Origin: Cinclus cinclus
Lineage: Eukaryota > Chordata > Aves > Passeriformes > Cinclidae
Reading direction: 5' to 3'
Length of the DNA stretch: 64,000 bases
Assembly: GCF_963662255.1 (NCBI RefSeq)
Contig: NC_085046.1
Location: 26,821,970 to 26,885,969 of the forward strand
Each line of letters starts with the position of its first letter. The stretch's first letter is position 1. The notes under the pieces are model-generated. The model was not told the DNA's origin. It did not search any database and saw only the letters and a program-made list of their open reading frames with translations. Made by a program: the position numbers and the translations under genes. Below, one piece after another: positions 25,201-38,322 of the stretch.

Positions 25201-25370
25201 ATCTTCTGATTTATAAAGAATTGATTAGCACCCACTGTGACTGAAAATGTGGCAACGTCTAATGAACATCTTGTCCAATACTTGCACAATGCCACTGCAT
25301 GGTGGCATTTATGAAAAACCACAGGTGTCAGAGTACTGACATCTGAGAAATGGATTCAGCCACATAAGCA

Positions 25371-25450
25371 TTTTAGATTTTTATTTTTCAAATCTTTAGA
25401 TTTTTAGATTTTTTTAGATACGTTAGATTTTTTTAGATTTTTATTTTATA
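25371..25450. repeat. Imperfect AGATTTTT tandem array
   Basis: About seven units of the form TTAGATTTTT, with indels and one TACG interruption, lie in tandem. Confidence 0.8.
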
Positions 25451-28400
25451 AACTACGTTTTCATTCTACAAGGAGGGATTTTTAAAACCTTAGACACTTG
25501 ATTATATATGTTAAGACTGAGAGAGGAATGTAAATAAATATATATCTATCAGTCACAATCTTGGGAACAAGAGGAGAATGAGGAAGCTGAACACATTCTC
25601 AGGTCAGTGGATATGTCAGGCACTACCATCCCTTAGATCTTGGTTCAGCTCATAACAACTCAGAGCTTCTACTTCCAAAGCCATAATGACATTTCTGATA
25701 ATGTTCACCAAATTGCCCTTCTGAATTCAGGGTTCACTTCTTGTCATGAGAAAGTAGGACTCCAATTAAAAAAAAAACAACAACAAAAAAAACTAAACCT
25801 GCATTTCAGATCCCACTTCAAATGTGGCAAAATGTGGCTTAACACCATGTATAACATCTATTGTGCTACTTCATTTCTCAACTTTTTTTTTACAGAAACT
25901 TTTTTTTAACAGTCAAAATCTTATCACTTTCATCATGAGTTTAGGGTATTCTATCTATTCTGAGTTTGTATTATAAACATTTCTCCTAATACTTCCTTCT
26001 TTTTTCATTATTGTTCTACAAATTCAAAAAAGTTATTTTCAGGATTAGAGTTATTTTGGAGATTATTCTAAGTGATTACATCAATGCACATTCCCTTTCT
26101 CAGAATAATGATTATTTGCTAGACTTGACTGCAAGCTGTAACATTTGATCTTTCATGATCCCATAAAATTCATACAGCTTTTTGAATATAGCTTCTATTT
26201 AAAAGCATTAATAAATATATTTGTAAATCCCAGATCAACCTTCAACCAATCTTCTTTTTGTATTTAAGAAGGCTATTTCTTTCATTAAAAGTTTATTTTT
26301 TTCTGAGTGAACTTGGAAACATCAAAGTTGAAAAAAGGTAAGAAAAAATAGTTACTAAATTGGTCTCTAAAAAGAATGAATAAATAGACTGAATAAATTA
26401 GTTGCAATGTCAAAGAATCATATGAGGGAGAAAAGGTGGGAAATTAATCACAGTTCTGATGTATTTGGTATCTGAAAGAAAAAGAAACTCAAGCCCCAAT
26501 GAAATTTCTACTGTAGAAAAAATATTAGCCATATTGAGAAGAAACACTTCATGAACATGTTTTGACAGAAAAATATGGACTAATGAGATTGTAATTAGCA
26601 ACAGTCAAAGACGATTGGTGCAACAGAATTTCTGAAGTTATTAGTGTACTACTTAATTAGTGGCTTTTATGAGCCATAAAAAATGTTGATACTTAATATA
26701 CACAAGAAGAATTTAAAGGATAAGTCTACATGAATCTGCTGATTTTTTTTACAGTATTACTTAAGCCTATTTACAAAACAACTTTTTGCAACAGTAGTGA
26801 GAAAACCATAAAAAAACCCAGATGTGTTCAACTGATATTTCATGCCTATTAAACAGCCTTGAAGACAAAATATAAATACAAGATTTTTAAAAACTTATCA
26901 GGTGAAGCAAAATGTATAATGAGGTACATAAAAGAATATCATTATAAAAACAGTCATGATAACACTCCTTATGATGAAAATGCCATGGATCAAAAATAAT
27001 CCTTTTCTATGGAATTTCTATGGAAATTTCTATCTACTTCTTGACATTAATGAATGATTTGGGAACTTCATGTAATGGTGTAATGCTTATAACTGCTACA
27101 GTTTTTAGAGGGTTTGTTCAGAAGGCACAGAAAGGAAATAGAACCTTTCCAGGCTTCCTTGAAGTTGAGAAGGATGAGCTACTACTCTTCACATCTGCAA
27201 TATGAGCAGTAGGAGAGGACTGTGGTTAATCTGCACCACCAACTGGCTTACATTTTAGGGGAAAAAAAAATCTTGCAAAAAGAATAAAGAATTAACTGAA
27301 ATACTTTATCTCATGTAGCCACAGGATTCCTAACTCTGGAATACCTGAAAAACAAGTAAAGAAAAACATCTTTCAGGATGCTCATAGTCAAATTAGAGGA
27401 CTAACTCACTATCAACATGATGATGCTGTGTCTATGCAGTGTAAAATTTCCATGTAAAATGCAGTTCCTGTCACCATGTGATTCAATGAGTTGAAGTAAA
27501 ACTGCTCAAGGGAACAATACTGGGAAGGCAGGTAGTGAAGGCAATACTGATACAAACATGGGGACCAAAGAAGGGATCAGAGCCATGCAGTTGAAATGGC
27601 AGTACAGGAGTTAGTTTACCAGGGAACAGAGCTTAAATCATTCTGAGAAGTCAATGACGAAATGCAAAAGGCACTGGGAAAGTTCCAGAGTGAGAAGAGC
27701 CAGAAGCAAAGGGTGCTGTTCAGCACAGCTGGGATGGATGATGCTGAAGCAGTTGAGCAGACAAAAACACAGAGAGGAGCAGAGAAGAGGGAATGTGTCA
27801 GAGAACTGCCTTGTGACAAAATGCATTGCATTGAATCAGCCTCTTCAATACCCTCTAATTTTTAATGTCATCTTCCTTCCAGAAAAGGGCTCTCTCATTT
27901 GATAAGCTGAGCAGTGATATTTTGATGTGCAGAGACTTTCTAGGCCTTTGCACAAGGGGCAGGAGACAGGCACACACCAGAGCAGAGCAGAGTAAGAGCA
28001 GATACATTTGTAAAGGGATTTCTTTGTGGTGCTATGGCTTAGCCTATATGGAAGATGCAAGTAGAAACAAATGGATTTACTTGGAAAAAAGTGCTCCCGA
28101 TGGGGATACCGGGATTCTCATCATCTGAGTGGGTAGGGTAGCATTCAGCAAAGCAGTGACAAAAATGTGTAGTGGGGAGCACAATTTGTGTTTCAAAGAA
28201 GTTCTGAGTCTCTCTAGAAAGGTTCTATAGGACCTGACAATCCCCTCAAAATCCACAAAATAAGCAACCTCATGCATTTATACAACATTTATATGACAAT
28301 TAGTTGCTTCTACTTAAGGTAGGCACAGATTTGCTTGACATCCAAAATAATTCTTTTTTCAAACTGTAACAAAGGGGTAAGAGAGATCCTAAGAGAGATG

Positions 28401-28973
28401 ATTTGCATCATCATTTTAACTCTTTTCTTCTTCCATTTTGCAGTTGATACTGTTATTTCTGCAACACAAGAAACCCTGCACACACAAGGGCCTCATAGCT
28501 CAGATGCTATTAGGGATCAGCAGATTCCATGTGCAGCATGAAGCATACGAAAAACAGGCAAACAAACAAGATTGGACCAAAGGATAGAACATGTCTCTCC
28601 TAGATTATTTGAAATTACAGTCAAATCTTCAATAGATATGTACATGCAAGCCAGAGAGATAATTAAACTTATTTTTTTACAGAGCAGTGTGGACAGCACT
28701 GCAACATAGATACAGTTTTCTGTCTTTGCTCTTTTTCTGGCAATGACCATCTAAAATAGGAATGTAGCAATTCCAGCAAATTCCTCTGCTACTTTAGGCA
28801 AATAATTCATGCATTCTCTTAAAGAAATGCCTTTCACTTTTGCTAAAAGATTTCTGAAATTTATGATGTTTTCTGAAAAGAATTAGGCCTTTTACCCTAA
28901 CTGCTGCTACTGGTATGAAAACTGGAAACCTGTTTCCAAATCTTCCTCTCCATTGCTTTTTGTTACCATATAC

Positions 28974-28992
28974 ATAAATAAATAAATAAATA
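28974..28992. repeat. (ATAA)n microsatellite
   Basis: Four to five tandem copies of ATAA. Confidence 0.85.
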
Positions 28993-31900
28993 TGTATTTT
29001 ATCACCTTGAATCTATCTGTTCATGCACTATTAACTGGGTTTTTCTCACAAATTGTTCTGATCATTTTCTTTTTAAATGTGTTCAAGGATAATATGAAAT
29101 ACATTTTCTTTAGAGTTTCACTTTCTGATTGAACAAAGCAGCCACATTTAAGCCCTTCCTGGAAAGAGGGTTGAACATCTGGATGGTCACAAGTTCATGC
29201 TTTATGCACCAGCCTTAGATGTTGAATGGTTTCTCTTGATATGCTTTATGAAGGAAGAGCCTGGTTAATACAACTACATTGCCACACAAAATAGAAAAAT
29301 TTTAACCACCATTTTAGTTTCACATTTTCAGTGGTTACATGGAACCTTCAAGCCAGATTCCTAACATTTTGTTCATCCAGCCATGATCCTGAATTTGGCA
29401 TCAATGAGACAAAATTCCAGATACATAATGTATTCAGAAACTATTCAATGTATAGGAATTGTTTTGTATATTAATTTTTTACTACACTTTAATTTTTTCC
29501 TTCCTTGAATAGCCACAACCCCAAGTATTCTTTTGCAGCTGCAACAGTTAATTCTATTAATTATTTTTTTTTCTCCAAACAGCATAATATTGGTGGTGAA
29601 ATCAGTTTAAACATCAGATGTGGTATCTGATTAGATGTTAAACTGTCATAGCTGTTCTATATAAGTTTTTAAGAGCTTCACAAATTATTCATTCTGTATT
29701 GGAAAAAAAATGTAAATCACTAGACAGACATAATTCTTAAAATATTTCAGTGACCTACTCATTTAGTTCAAAACCAGACACAATGTCAGTTGTATCACAA
29801 TATCATCATACCCAGAAGTCTAAATAAAGGAAAACTGATGTGCAAAAATGCTTCTTTCCGCATAGCATTGTTTTCTGGAATTTCTGTACCCATTAAATAT
29901 TGTTGCTTGCATTTACTGCTAGCTTTTTGGGATCCCAATTTAAATCTTTGAGAAAAAAAATCTGATTCATGTGACAATCAAAATGCAGAACTTCAGTGGT
30001 TTACAAGCACTACCAAAAAGGTGGAAAATTCTGCTTGTATCATAGTTAAAAATCCCAAATTTGGGAGCACAGAAGGGTAAACAAGGGAGTGAGTCATATC
30101 AGATAACAGTGTTTGTGCATCTTTCCCATAAACAGTAGTGCTGTGATCACTCACGAGCTCTGCATGTGTCAGCCTTGTGTTCAGAAAGCATACATGCATT
30201 TTCTCTAATAAAAAAAAACACAACTAAACTCAACATCAGCACTCATGTTTTTTTCATATTGAACAATGCTTCAGAGCTCTAGGACAGTACTGAATCTGCA
30301 CAAGAGGCTATGTTGAATGTAATCTGGAGAGACTTCTATTACCAAAAAAACCACTCCAGAGACGACTGTTACATTTTGATTTGACAATCTGACTCTATCC
30401 CAAAGGCTGTGCTCACTGCACTTACAACACAAGTCAAATCAAATCTGTACCAAGCAAAAAAGTAATCACCTTCTGTGAGACCATTAGCAGATTAAGCCTT
30501 GAATAAAAATAAAAAAAAAGAAAAAAAGTTACATGCATTTATCAAAGAGCAGAAAACCAATAGCCTGTACATAAGCCATCTTTTCACTTGTATTTAGGTG
30601 AGTGATTAGTCTTCCTCTTATCACTCACTATCATTTGACTATTTGACTTCATTGTAGCTATACTGTGACCCAAATACAGTAGATATATCAACAACCAGAA
30701 CAAATCTGATTCCAGCTGCAGGCTTTTTATGTCTACCGATATATTAGGGATGGTAGCTCTCTTGGTTTTACTTACAAATGACTTTATTGAAATTAAGTGC
30801 ATCTATGGGAAAAGTAACGAAATTCCAGAAATCATTTAATTCTATCAGATTTAACAATCAAAAGGAAAACGGATTGTGTGAGTGAACACACATAGTAAGG
30901 ACTCAAATACATACTGCTAGCATGCTTTCAAAGGCTTCAGCATTATGAAATTATGTATTTCAGGACTGGGATAGAAACAAAAAACTGTTACATTTCTTAT
31001 AACTTGAGACCATATTTGGATATTCTGGAATGAGCAAAACTTGCAGGGCAAATGAAGGGCATGAGTATTGTGAGGTTTCCCTGAAGATTTTGACTGTCAT
31101 TTTGTTCAAGAGAAGCAATGAGGATTTCCCAAATGAAGTGGGCAGTGATTCAGTGTCTAAACCTCCTGATCCTGTGAACTCTTTGAAACATGAGGCCATC
31201 TGCCACAGAAACTTTGTTTCCACCACTTTCAGTATGCACCCATTGCTAACCATGCCCTTTGATTTACATCATGCTATCAGAGTTTTTCCCGCCATTACTG
31301 TGAAAATTAGAAAGACACAGCTCTGGATTAATCAAGTTGAAACCATAAAGTAAGAGAATATCCCTTCTCTGACTGTATTTTTACACTTGCCTTTGAGGCC
31401 TTCTTTCACCCTCTGGTGTGTATGAAACTTTCATTTATTTTACTCTTTACAAGAATATTACCTTCATTTTTCTCCAGCGAGACTGTTGATCAGTGACACT
31501 TTTTCTCCTACATGCTTTTTTTTTAGCACCTAGCATAAAAACAAAAGCCTGGTTCTACTTTCTCCTAGGGCGCATATTGCTGACTTCCACCTCCCAGAAT
31601 CTTATAAAATAAGTACACTTTAATATTTTCCCTGGTAAGAGCCTTAGGACATTGTTCATGCCATGGCCATTGACCTCAGCTGTTACAAGGATGATCAGAG
31701 CCAGTAGATAGAATGGTATTAATTTCTATGCTTTTTCTAGGCTCTATAAACCAGTCTAATTTAATCTAACTGATATAGATGATAGGCTTGGAGTCCATTT
31801 CATGGGTTTGTACCACTTTTTTAGAGTGCTGAGGTTACAAACCCATTCATAGATTCAGTTTTCATTAAGGATCTGGCTGTGTCTCAGTCTCTAAATGTAC

Positions 31901-34332
31901 ATCATAGACTTACGGGGCTGGTGAAGTCTATCACATAAACGATATATTTGTTTTGGGTTTTTTACTGTTATTACATATGGGACACCTAAGTTAGGCTGTG
32001 TTTGGATAGCCATTTAGCATTTGGAAAAAGTGGACATTATGCCATCACAGGAAAAGGACTGTACAGACCAGTTTATTCAGGAACTGCAGCCAGTGTCAAG
32101 CCCTTCACCCTGCTGAGCAGCTCAGACACAGCTACATTTCTGCCAGGAGTATTCTTGTCTTATGATTCAGATCTCCAGTTTAGGTAACAGCTGAAGCACA
32201 CCCATATGCCCACATGCAGCTATAAATAATACTTAACATGGGATATACAGAAATTCAAATAAACAATTCAACCCTTGACACTGGCCTTTGTCTCTGATTC
32301 ATTATTTCTCCAAAGCACTTTCCACAATGAGCTCAGGATTCCCAGTCATTCTCCTTGGTTAGCTATTGGAGCAACCCATGTCAAAAGGTGAAGCACTAGT
32401 CCCTTGGTGTATTAAAGCATCTGTCTGATCCTTCTCAGAGCCTACTCTACTCCTTCTGAGTGCTTGCTCCTCTCACAAGTCCTTCTAAAATATCAGACCT
32501 TTGATACTTTCATCCTATTTTCCAGATTATACAATTTCAGTTCACTGTGGAAAGGTCAGGATAAACAGGCTTTGGAATACAGTTGTGTTACAAATGACAC
32601 CTAAATTGATATACTACTACTATCTGACAGATACATGACAACACTTCTATTAATTCATACCAGGCTTTCTACACATTAAAAATTTTAGTCCAAAAGCAAG
32701 ATGTAACACATATTACAAATAATTTGCTTCAAATCTTTAACAGAAAGAACAATCAGTAAATCCAATGCAAGTAAAAGCTCCAAGCCCTCAGAAAAGTAGC
32801 TTGGGTGTAGGACATAAGATCAGAAATTAAATTTAGAAAATTAAAGAAAACCCACCACAAAATAAACAAAAATTCCAAACGATACCCATGGTTCAGGTTA
32901 AATGTTCAAGAAGACCAAATAATCTCAAATTACACAGTGGACTGATGCAGCAGAGAAATAGCTATTACAACATCCAAGTGACATATATCAGGTCTAGACC
33001 TGGCTTCTGGCCCTGTCAGTAACAAGGACCTAGCTGTAGCAAAGAAGGCTGAGGACCACCTTTTTCAACAGAATAATCATAAGGGTTCTTAGGTCCTAAA
33101 ATCAACCAGCAATCCATTATCTCTTCCTATCCTTGGGATATCTCCGTCCTTCAAGGTATGAAACACACCTTTCAGCTCTCTGCAGCACACATATTCTCAT
33201 TTACTTCGTGTAGAGCCAAAATTATCATTTACTGTTGCTCAAAGTTCTTAATCTTAACATTAAGAAGATGCTTAGATTGAAAGTTCATGGTGTGTATGTA
33301 GATGCACACATCAGTGTTAAATTGCTACTCCAATAAACATTATCAGTGCAGAGAACTCCAGCTTTAACATTGCTAGTATTCAGATGTGTAAGTGTGGCAT
33401 GTATATGTAGCTTTTAAGTAAAAGGTTACAGTCTCAATGTCACTCTAGGCACCTCACTAAAATATTGAGATAAGAATTTGACTTAGTCTAAGATGAACCA
33501 GTTGACAGTAAACAAAATTCTTGCCCAAATATAACTGAAGTGTCTCCTATGTCCTCAAAGGATATCAGTTGCTTCTTTGAAATTTTCTAACTGAAATAAT
33601 CACTTTTAGGTTGGTGAGATGAAAAGAAACAATTGCAGCTAAGTACAAGTGATAGCCAGAGAGGGACTTATAGCTTTATTTATATCCCATATATATGCAG
33701 CATCTACAGACTGCCTGATCAGACAGTATTGCCACCCACAAAGTCACCAAATGTTTGATGAAAAAGAACTTTTTATATCTGCACATACATGTAGCTCTGA
33801 GACCAGGGATGAATATGTGAAACACATACCTCTATAAATATTTTTTATTAATACTTTCCTATCACAGCTGAAGGTTAAAATATTAGAAGCAACAGAAAGC
33901 ATTATCTATAGAAAAATATATAATATATACACTTTATGGACGACAAATATTAGATAAGTTTTTCCATCTTGTACCCCACCTGCCAGTAAATCTCCCAAAC
34001 CTCCGATAAAAGAGCTGCTGTCAAATATGGAGTTCTTTCTCCTCTCACACTGCTACAAATATTAGATGACCCAAGGTCAATTAGGTGTGTTAGTCAGTAC
34101 TGGGCCAAAGTCCAATTTAGAGTACAATATATCATAATTTTTCAGTGTCAAAAAAGTCAGTACTGTTATTTGATTAGCCAAATCCATTCCAATCTGAAAA
34201 TGCCTCTGGCTTCAATATTCTGACAATATTGTCATCTCGCTGAACTCTAAACAATACAAGCAACGACCCCTGAAAGAAAGGCAGTTTAAGTTGTGCGTGT
34301 GACTCAAGGGAGAACAAAACCAGGCATGTAAC

Positions 34333-34364
34333 CTATATATATATACATATACACACACACACAA
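34333..34364. repeat. TA then CA microsatellite
   Basis: CTATATATATATAC is followed by ATATACACACACACACACA. Confidence 0.9.
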
Positions 34365-36970
34365 AATTAAAATTACCAGACTATTTTTGCATGCATGTAA
34401 ACCAATACCAAAGCTTTCAGACTGTAGGTATCAAAAACATCAGTCTCTCAGCAAGAATGTATTTGTCCTACATTATACTGCAACACATCATTTGTTTCAC
34501 AGCAAGGAACCTGTTTCAGTGAATTTCATGTATGCAGCTCTATTAAAATTCAGGTTTAGAAACATTCCCAGGGCACACCAGAAAGGAGGTGTACAGGCTT
34601 CAGCTCTCACTGTAAGGTACAGCAGAGAACACAAACCCAGAAATGGGTTAACTAGCACCACACCCTTGCCTTCCAAGCCTATTTCCCTACTTTTTGTGGC
34701 CTTCCCTTCTCTGGGATTGCGAAGGAAGGCCAGCTTTCCTAAAGTGACAATTTTTACCTAAAGAATAGCCACATAAATGAGATTTTTCATGAGTAGGGTC
34801 AAATGAAATTTGTTTAGTACACTGATAAACAGCAATGTTAATCAGACTGAAATCAAGAAGCAGAAGATTTGGCATGTGTTAATCCATTGTTTGTCTGAAA
34901 CTTAGATGCCTGATTCAAAGCATCTCACATAAAAGTCTAATCTAGCACTGTAGTTCAGTTCAACTATTTTGGCCTTTAGCCAAAATAATGAGGGAGAAAG
35001 GCTGAATTTCTTTTCTTAGAGAAAATACTGTGATGACACGCTCCCTCAGATACCTGGCATTTCACAACAATTGGAAGCTATACATTAGAAGAACTGCTAA
35101 GCATTTGTCAGCCTACAGTAATTGCCAAGAATGTGATCCGTGCACATTTCAATAGCTTTTGGAATCCTGCCAGACTGACAGCTACAGTTAAAGGCGGCCA
35201 AGACTGATATGTTAAATAGTACCATGATTACTTTTTATCTTCTTTATTTGGGATAGATGCAGAATCAGCCCAGCTGCAAGCCAAGCATGACTTTTAAGTC
35301 ACTGACCAGAAAAAGAACATGCTAGAGTTTGCTCTTTCTTTTCAACTTGATAAACTTTAAGCTTCTATCCCAAACATTACCAATAAGAACTGGGAAAATA
35401 ATTCATCAATTATTTTTCTCAGCTGAAAATAGCAACAGTCACAGAGTCATATTTTTTCCTGAAGCATTAGTGGAATATTATTGGATTTTATAAGAGTAAC
35501 CTAACATTTCAAGTCAACAGCAGCCCCTTTGTCGAAAAGCCCACCACAATTTTAAAAAGTGAATGCTTAACAGCCTGCATGGGGAAGCGGCACAGAATGG
35601 ATGGAATGGGAAAGATGATTCTCTAATTGAGACAGGACACAATCCTCTTCCTTAAGAACAGCACTAACTGTAGCATATACAGTGAGGTTTATCCCTGTTG
35701 TCCTCTAAGTGAAAACCTTAAATTTGAAATCAGTGTCAAAGTGTTTAGATCAGTCTCTTTTCATTTTTTACAAGACATATTTATATTGCATTGCATTTTT
35801 TAATCAAAGCTACAGCAGACTCCTTCACACTTTTCCTATGTATGAAAACAAGCATCCTTTGTCTATCATTCAAGTTGTGTTGCAAAATACAGCTCTTTTT
35901 TTGGTGTTGGGAGATTGGAAGGTGAAATGGAGGTCACCCAGTTCCCCGAGGTCAGCAACACTAATAACACCAGCCTCTGGAGAATGCCAGCAGTGTCCTG
36001 TTTCTCTCAAGGTCAAGCAACTGCTGTAATCATTCAATGAGAGATTAATAAGACAATTCACAAGCCTTTTTCTTCAGGGGTAAAGGACACACATCCATAC
36101 AGTTCCAGTGGTTTTAAAATAGTGTAAACAAACTTTTGCTCACACAAAGATTTAAAAATGTGGAAAATACATGCAGTAACTTCAGTAACAAGCACTTGGA
36201 AGCAGTATTTTTTTTTTGTTTTCAATAGAGATGAACTAATAAATAATAAATACAGATAGCATATAATGAAACCTGTGCACTTGGGCCTTAATCCATGTGA
36301 GGCAGTAAAAAAGAACAATCGATGAAATGCATTAATTCATTTATTAAAACTACACATATGCTCCTGCCCTAACCAGACTCTTGGTTACCTGCATACATGC
36401 AGACCCTGGCCCTGCACATCATACAGCCTCTCCATCTTCATCACTCCTGCAGATCCATTTGAACCAGCCTCTTCTGTCTCAGGACTTTTCCCAGCCCTGT
36501 TTTCAGAAATCTCAATGCAGCAACACAGACCTAAATTGCAGACTCCCTTAATCCTCCCAAGACATTTTACCTTCTCATCCCTAATTTGCTTCTCTATGCA
36601 CATGATATTCAGATACAGACTTGTTTTTCCAAACAGCCATGTGCAAGCAACTAAACAAACAAAAATTAGGTGTGACCATGAAGGAAATAGGAAATGGTAG
36701 CCTGAACTTTGGATATCAGTAAATCCTGCACTCACTTCTAAGCCTTTGAGTGTAATGTAATCCTCTTCAAAAGAGGTGGGATCAGTCAAACCCAACTCTC
36801 TGCACAAATGTATTCTTATCCAAAAGTTTACAAAACTCTAAAAATGCCCAAGTTATTATCAGTATCATTTTATCTAGAAGTGTGTGCAACTAAATTTAGA
36901 AAAGCTTAATGAAAACAAAGCTATCTTCCTAGTTGTTTGATGAAGTTACCAAATTATTTATTTTGTTAGT

Positions 36971-37002
36971 GATACTTTATTTTTGTTTTATAATAAAGTA
37001 TC
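36971..37002. repeat. Inverted repeat, 11-bp arms
   Basis: GATACTTTATT at 36971-36981 is exactly complementary to AATAAAGTATC at 36992-37002, with a 10-base AT-rich loop. On the + strand the right arm contains AATAAA, but there is no sign that it acts as a polyadenylation site. Confidence 0.85.
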
Positions 37003-38297
37003 TCTAGTACCACTGCTGAATATGAAGTTGGACAAATATTCAAACCCCACACTTAGAAATAAGAATATTGCCAAATTACTTTGCTATACTTTAGTTTAAT
37101 GTACATATCAAAATGGAACATATCATGCTGTTACACAAAAGTATCCTACAACGTCAGAATCTGGCAATAGCACTCTGAAGCAACGCTACAGGAATCCCGA
37201 GCAGACATAGAGTAGTTTGTTGTATGAACTGCAATAAAACCCCCAATTTCATTACATCACTTTATGGCAGAGATGTCACAAATCACCAGGAGTTATAAGC
37301 AGCTTTATATCAAAACAAGATGCTGGTACTACAGCAAGATGACTTTCAAATTTGGTGCAAAATTGTAAAATTTTCATTATCTCTTGCAAAATATTTTGTG
37401 ACTTATTTCACCAATTTACTTGAAGCTTATGGGGAGACTTTGAGCATCTCTGTCAGAGGCAAGGACTTCACATTTCTGCTCTAAATAAATGTATTGCAGG
37501 ATAGAATGAATTATTCCAGTCAATATATGATTACTTGGTCTGTGATAGCACAACCTTGCAAAGAAGAAGTGCAACCTGGCTTAATGGTTTTTTTGGGTTT
37601 TTTTTGCACAGTAGATAACAACTCACATTTTAACAATTTCCCTCTTTATAGTGCCAAGCACTGGTTTAAAGAGCAGCAAAGAAAACTTGTGTCAATATGT
37701 TAAAATAAATCCAAGTTCTGTAGATAAAGTGTTTGTACTCTTCTGTCTCAGATAGCTCTTTTGAATTTTTTTGTAATGATGGACATAACAGTACTTTGGG
37801 TGCTTTTCAAACAAAATGGTCAGCACAACAGAGAAAACTATAGGTCAAGTTTGCATGTTTTAAAGGCAGTTCTAAAATGACCAAACTGTTAAATGTGGAC
37901 AGAATTAACTACAAATATATACATTTTTTTAAAAAGTATTTAAGAACTGTCTCCACAATACTAATGATTTTTCAAAAGTAAATGTTACTATTAACACTGT
38001 TCTACATTATGTCCACATAACCAGAAAGCACAAATCCTCTCCAAGACAATACATGCCACAAGGGGACAACATATTTTCTACAGCTGGAGTTCCTATCAGA
38101 TACTCACTTAACATGGCTTTTCAACGGTGTGCATCCACATCAGGATAGTGGTATGGCATGTTTTGGTATTTTGAGGTTTGAAACTAGGGGCAGGAAAATG
38201 TTGCATGTGAGGAACAATTATTTTATTGCTTGAAAATAATTGAAAGATTTTTTTTTTTAACCTTTGGAATGGAAAGTAGGGGAGAAAAATGATAACT

Positions 38298-38322
38298 ACA
38301 CAAACACACACACACACACATA
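38298..38322. repeat. (CA)n microsatellite
   Basis: About ten CA units ending in TATAG. Confidence 0.9.

Noticed and set aside
30960..31353. Open frames of 97 and 107 codons on opposite strands over the same bases
   Set aside because: No recognised product in either. Mutual openness on both strands is more simply explained by local scarcity of stop trinucleotides.
34387..34761. 124-codon plus-strand open frame
   Set aside because: No recognisable motif and no supporting promoter, splice or polyadenylation context.
36385..36807. 140-codon open frame on the THSD7A strand, longest in the intron
   Set aside because: No domain, signal peptide or family resemblance, composition like the surrounding DNA, and no flanking splice pattern. 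Its length is plausible by chance in this much sequence.
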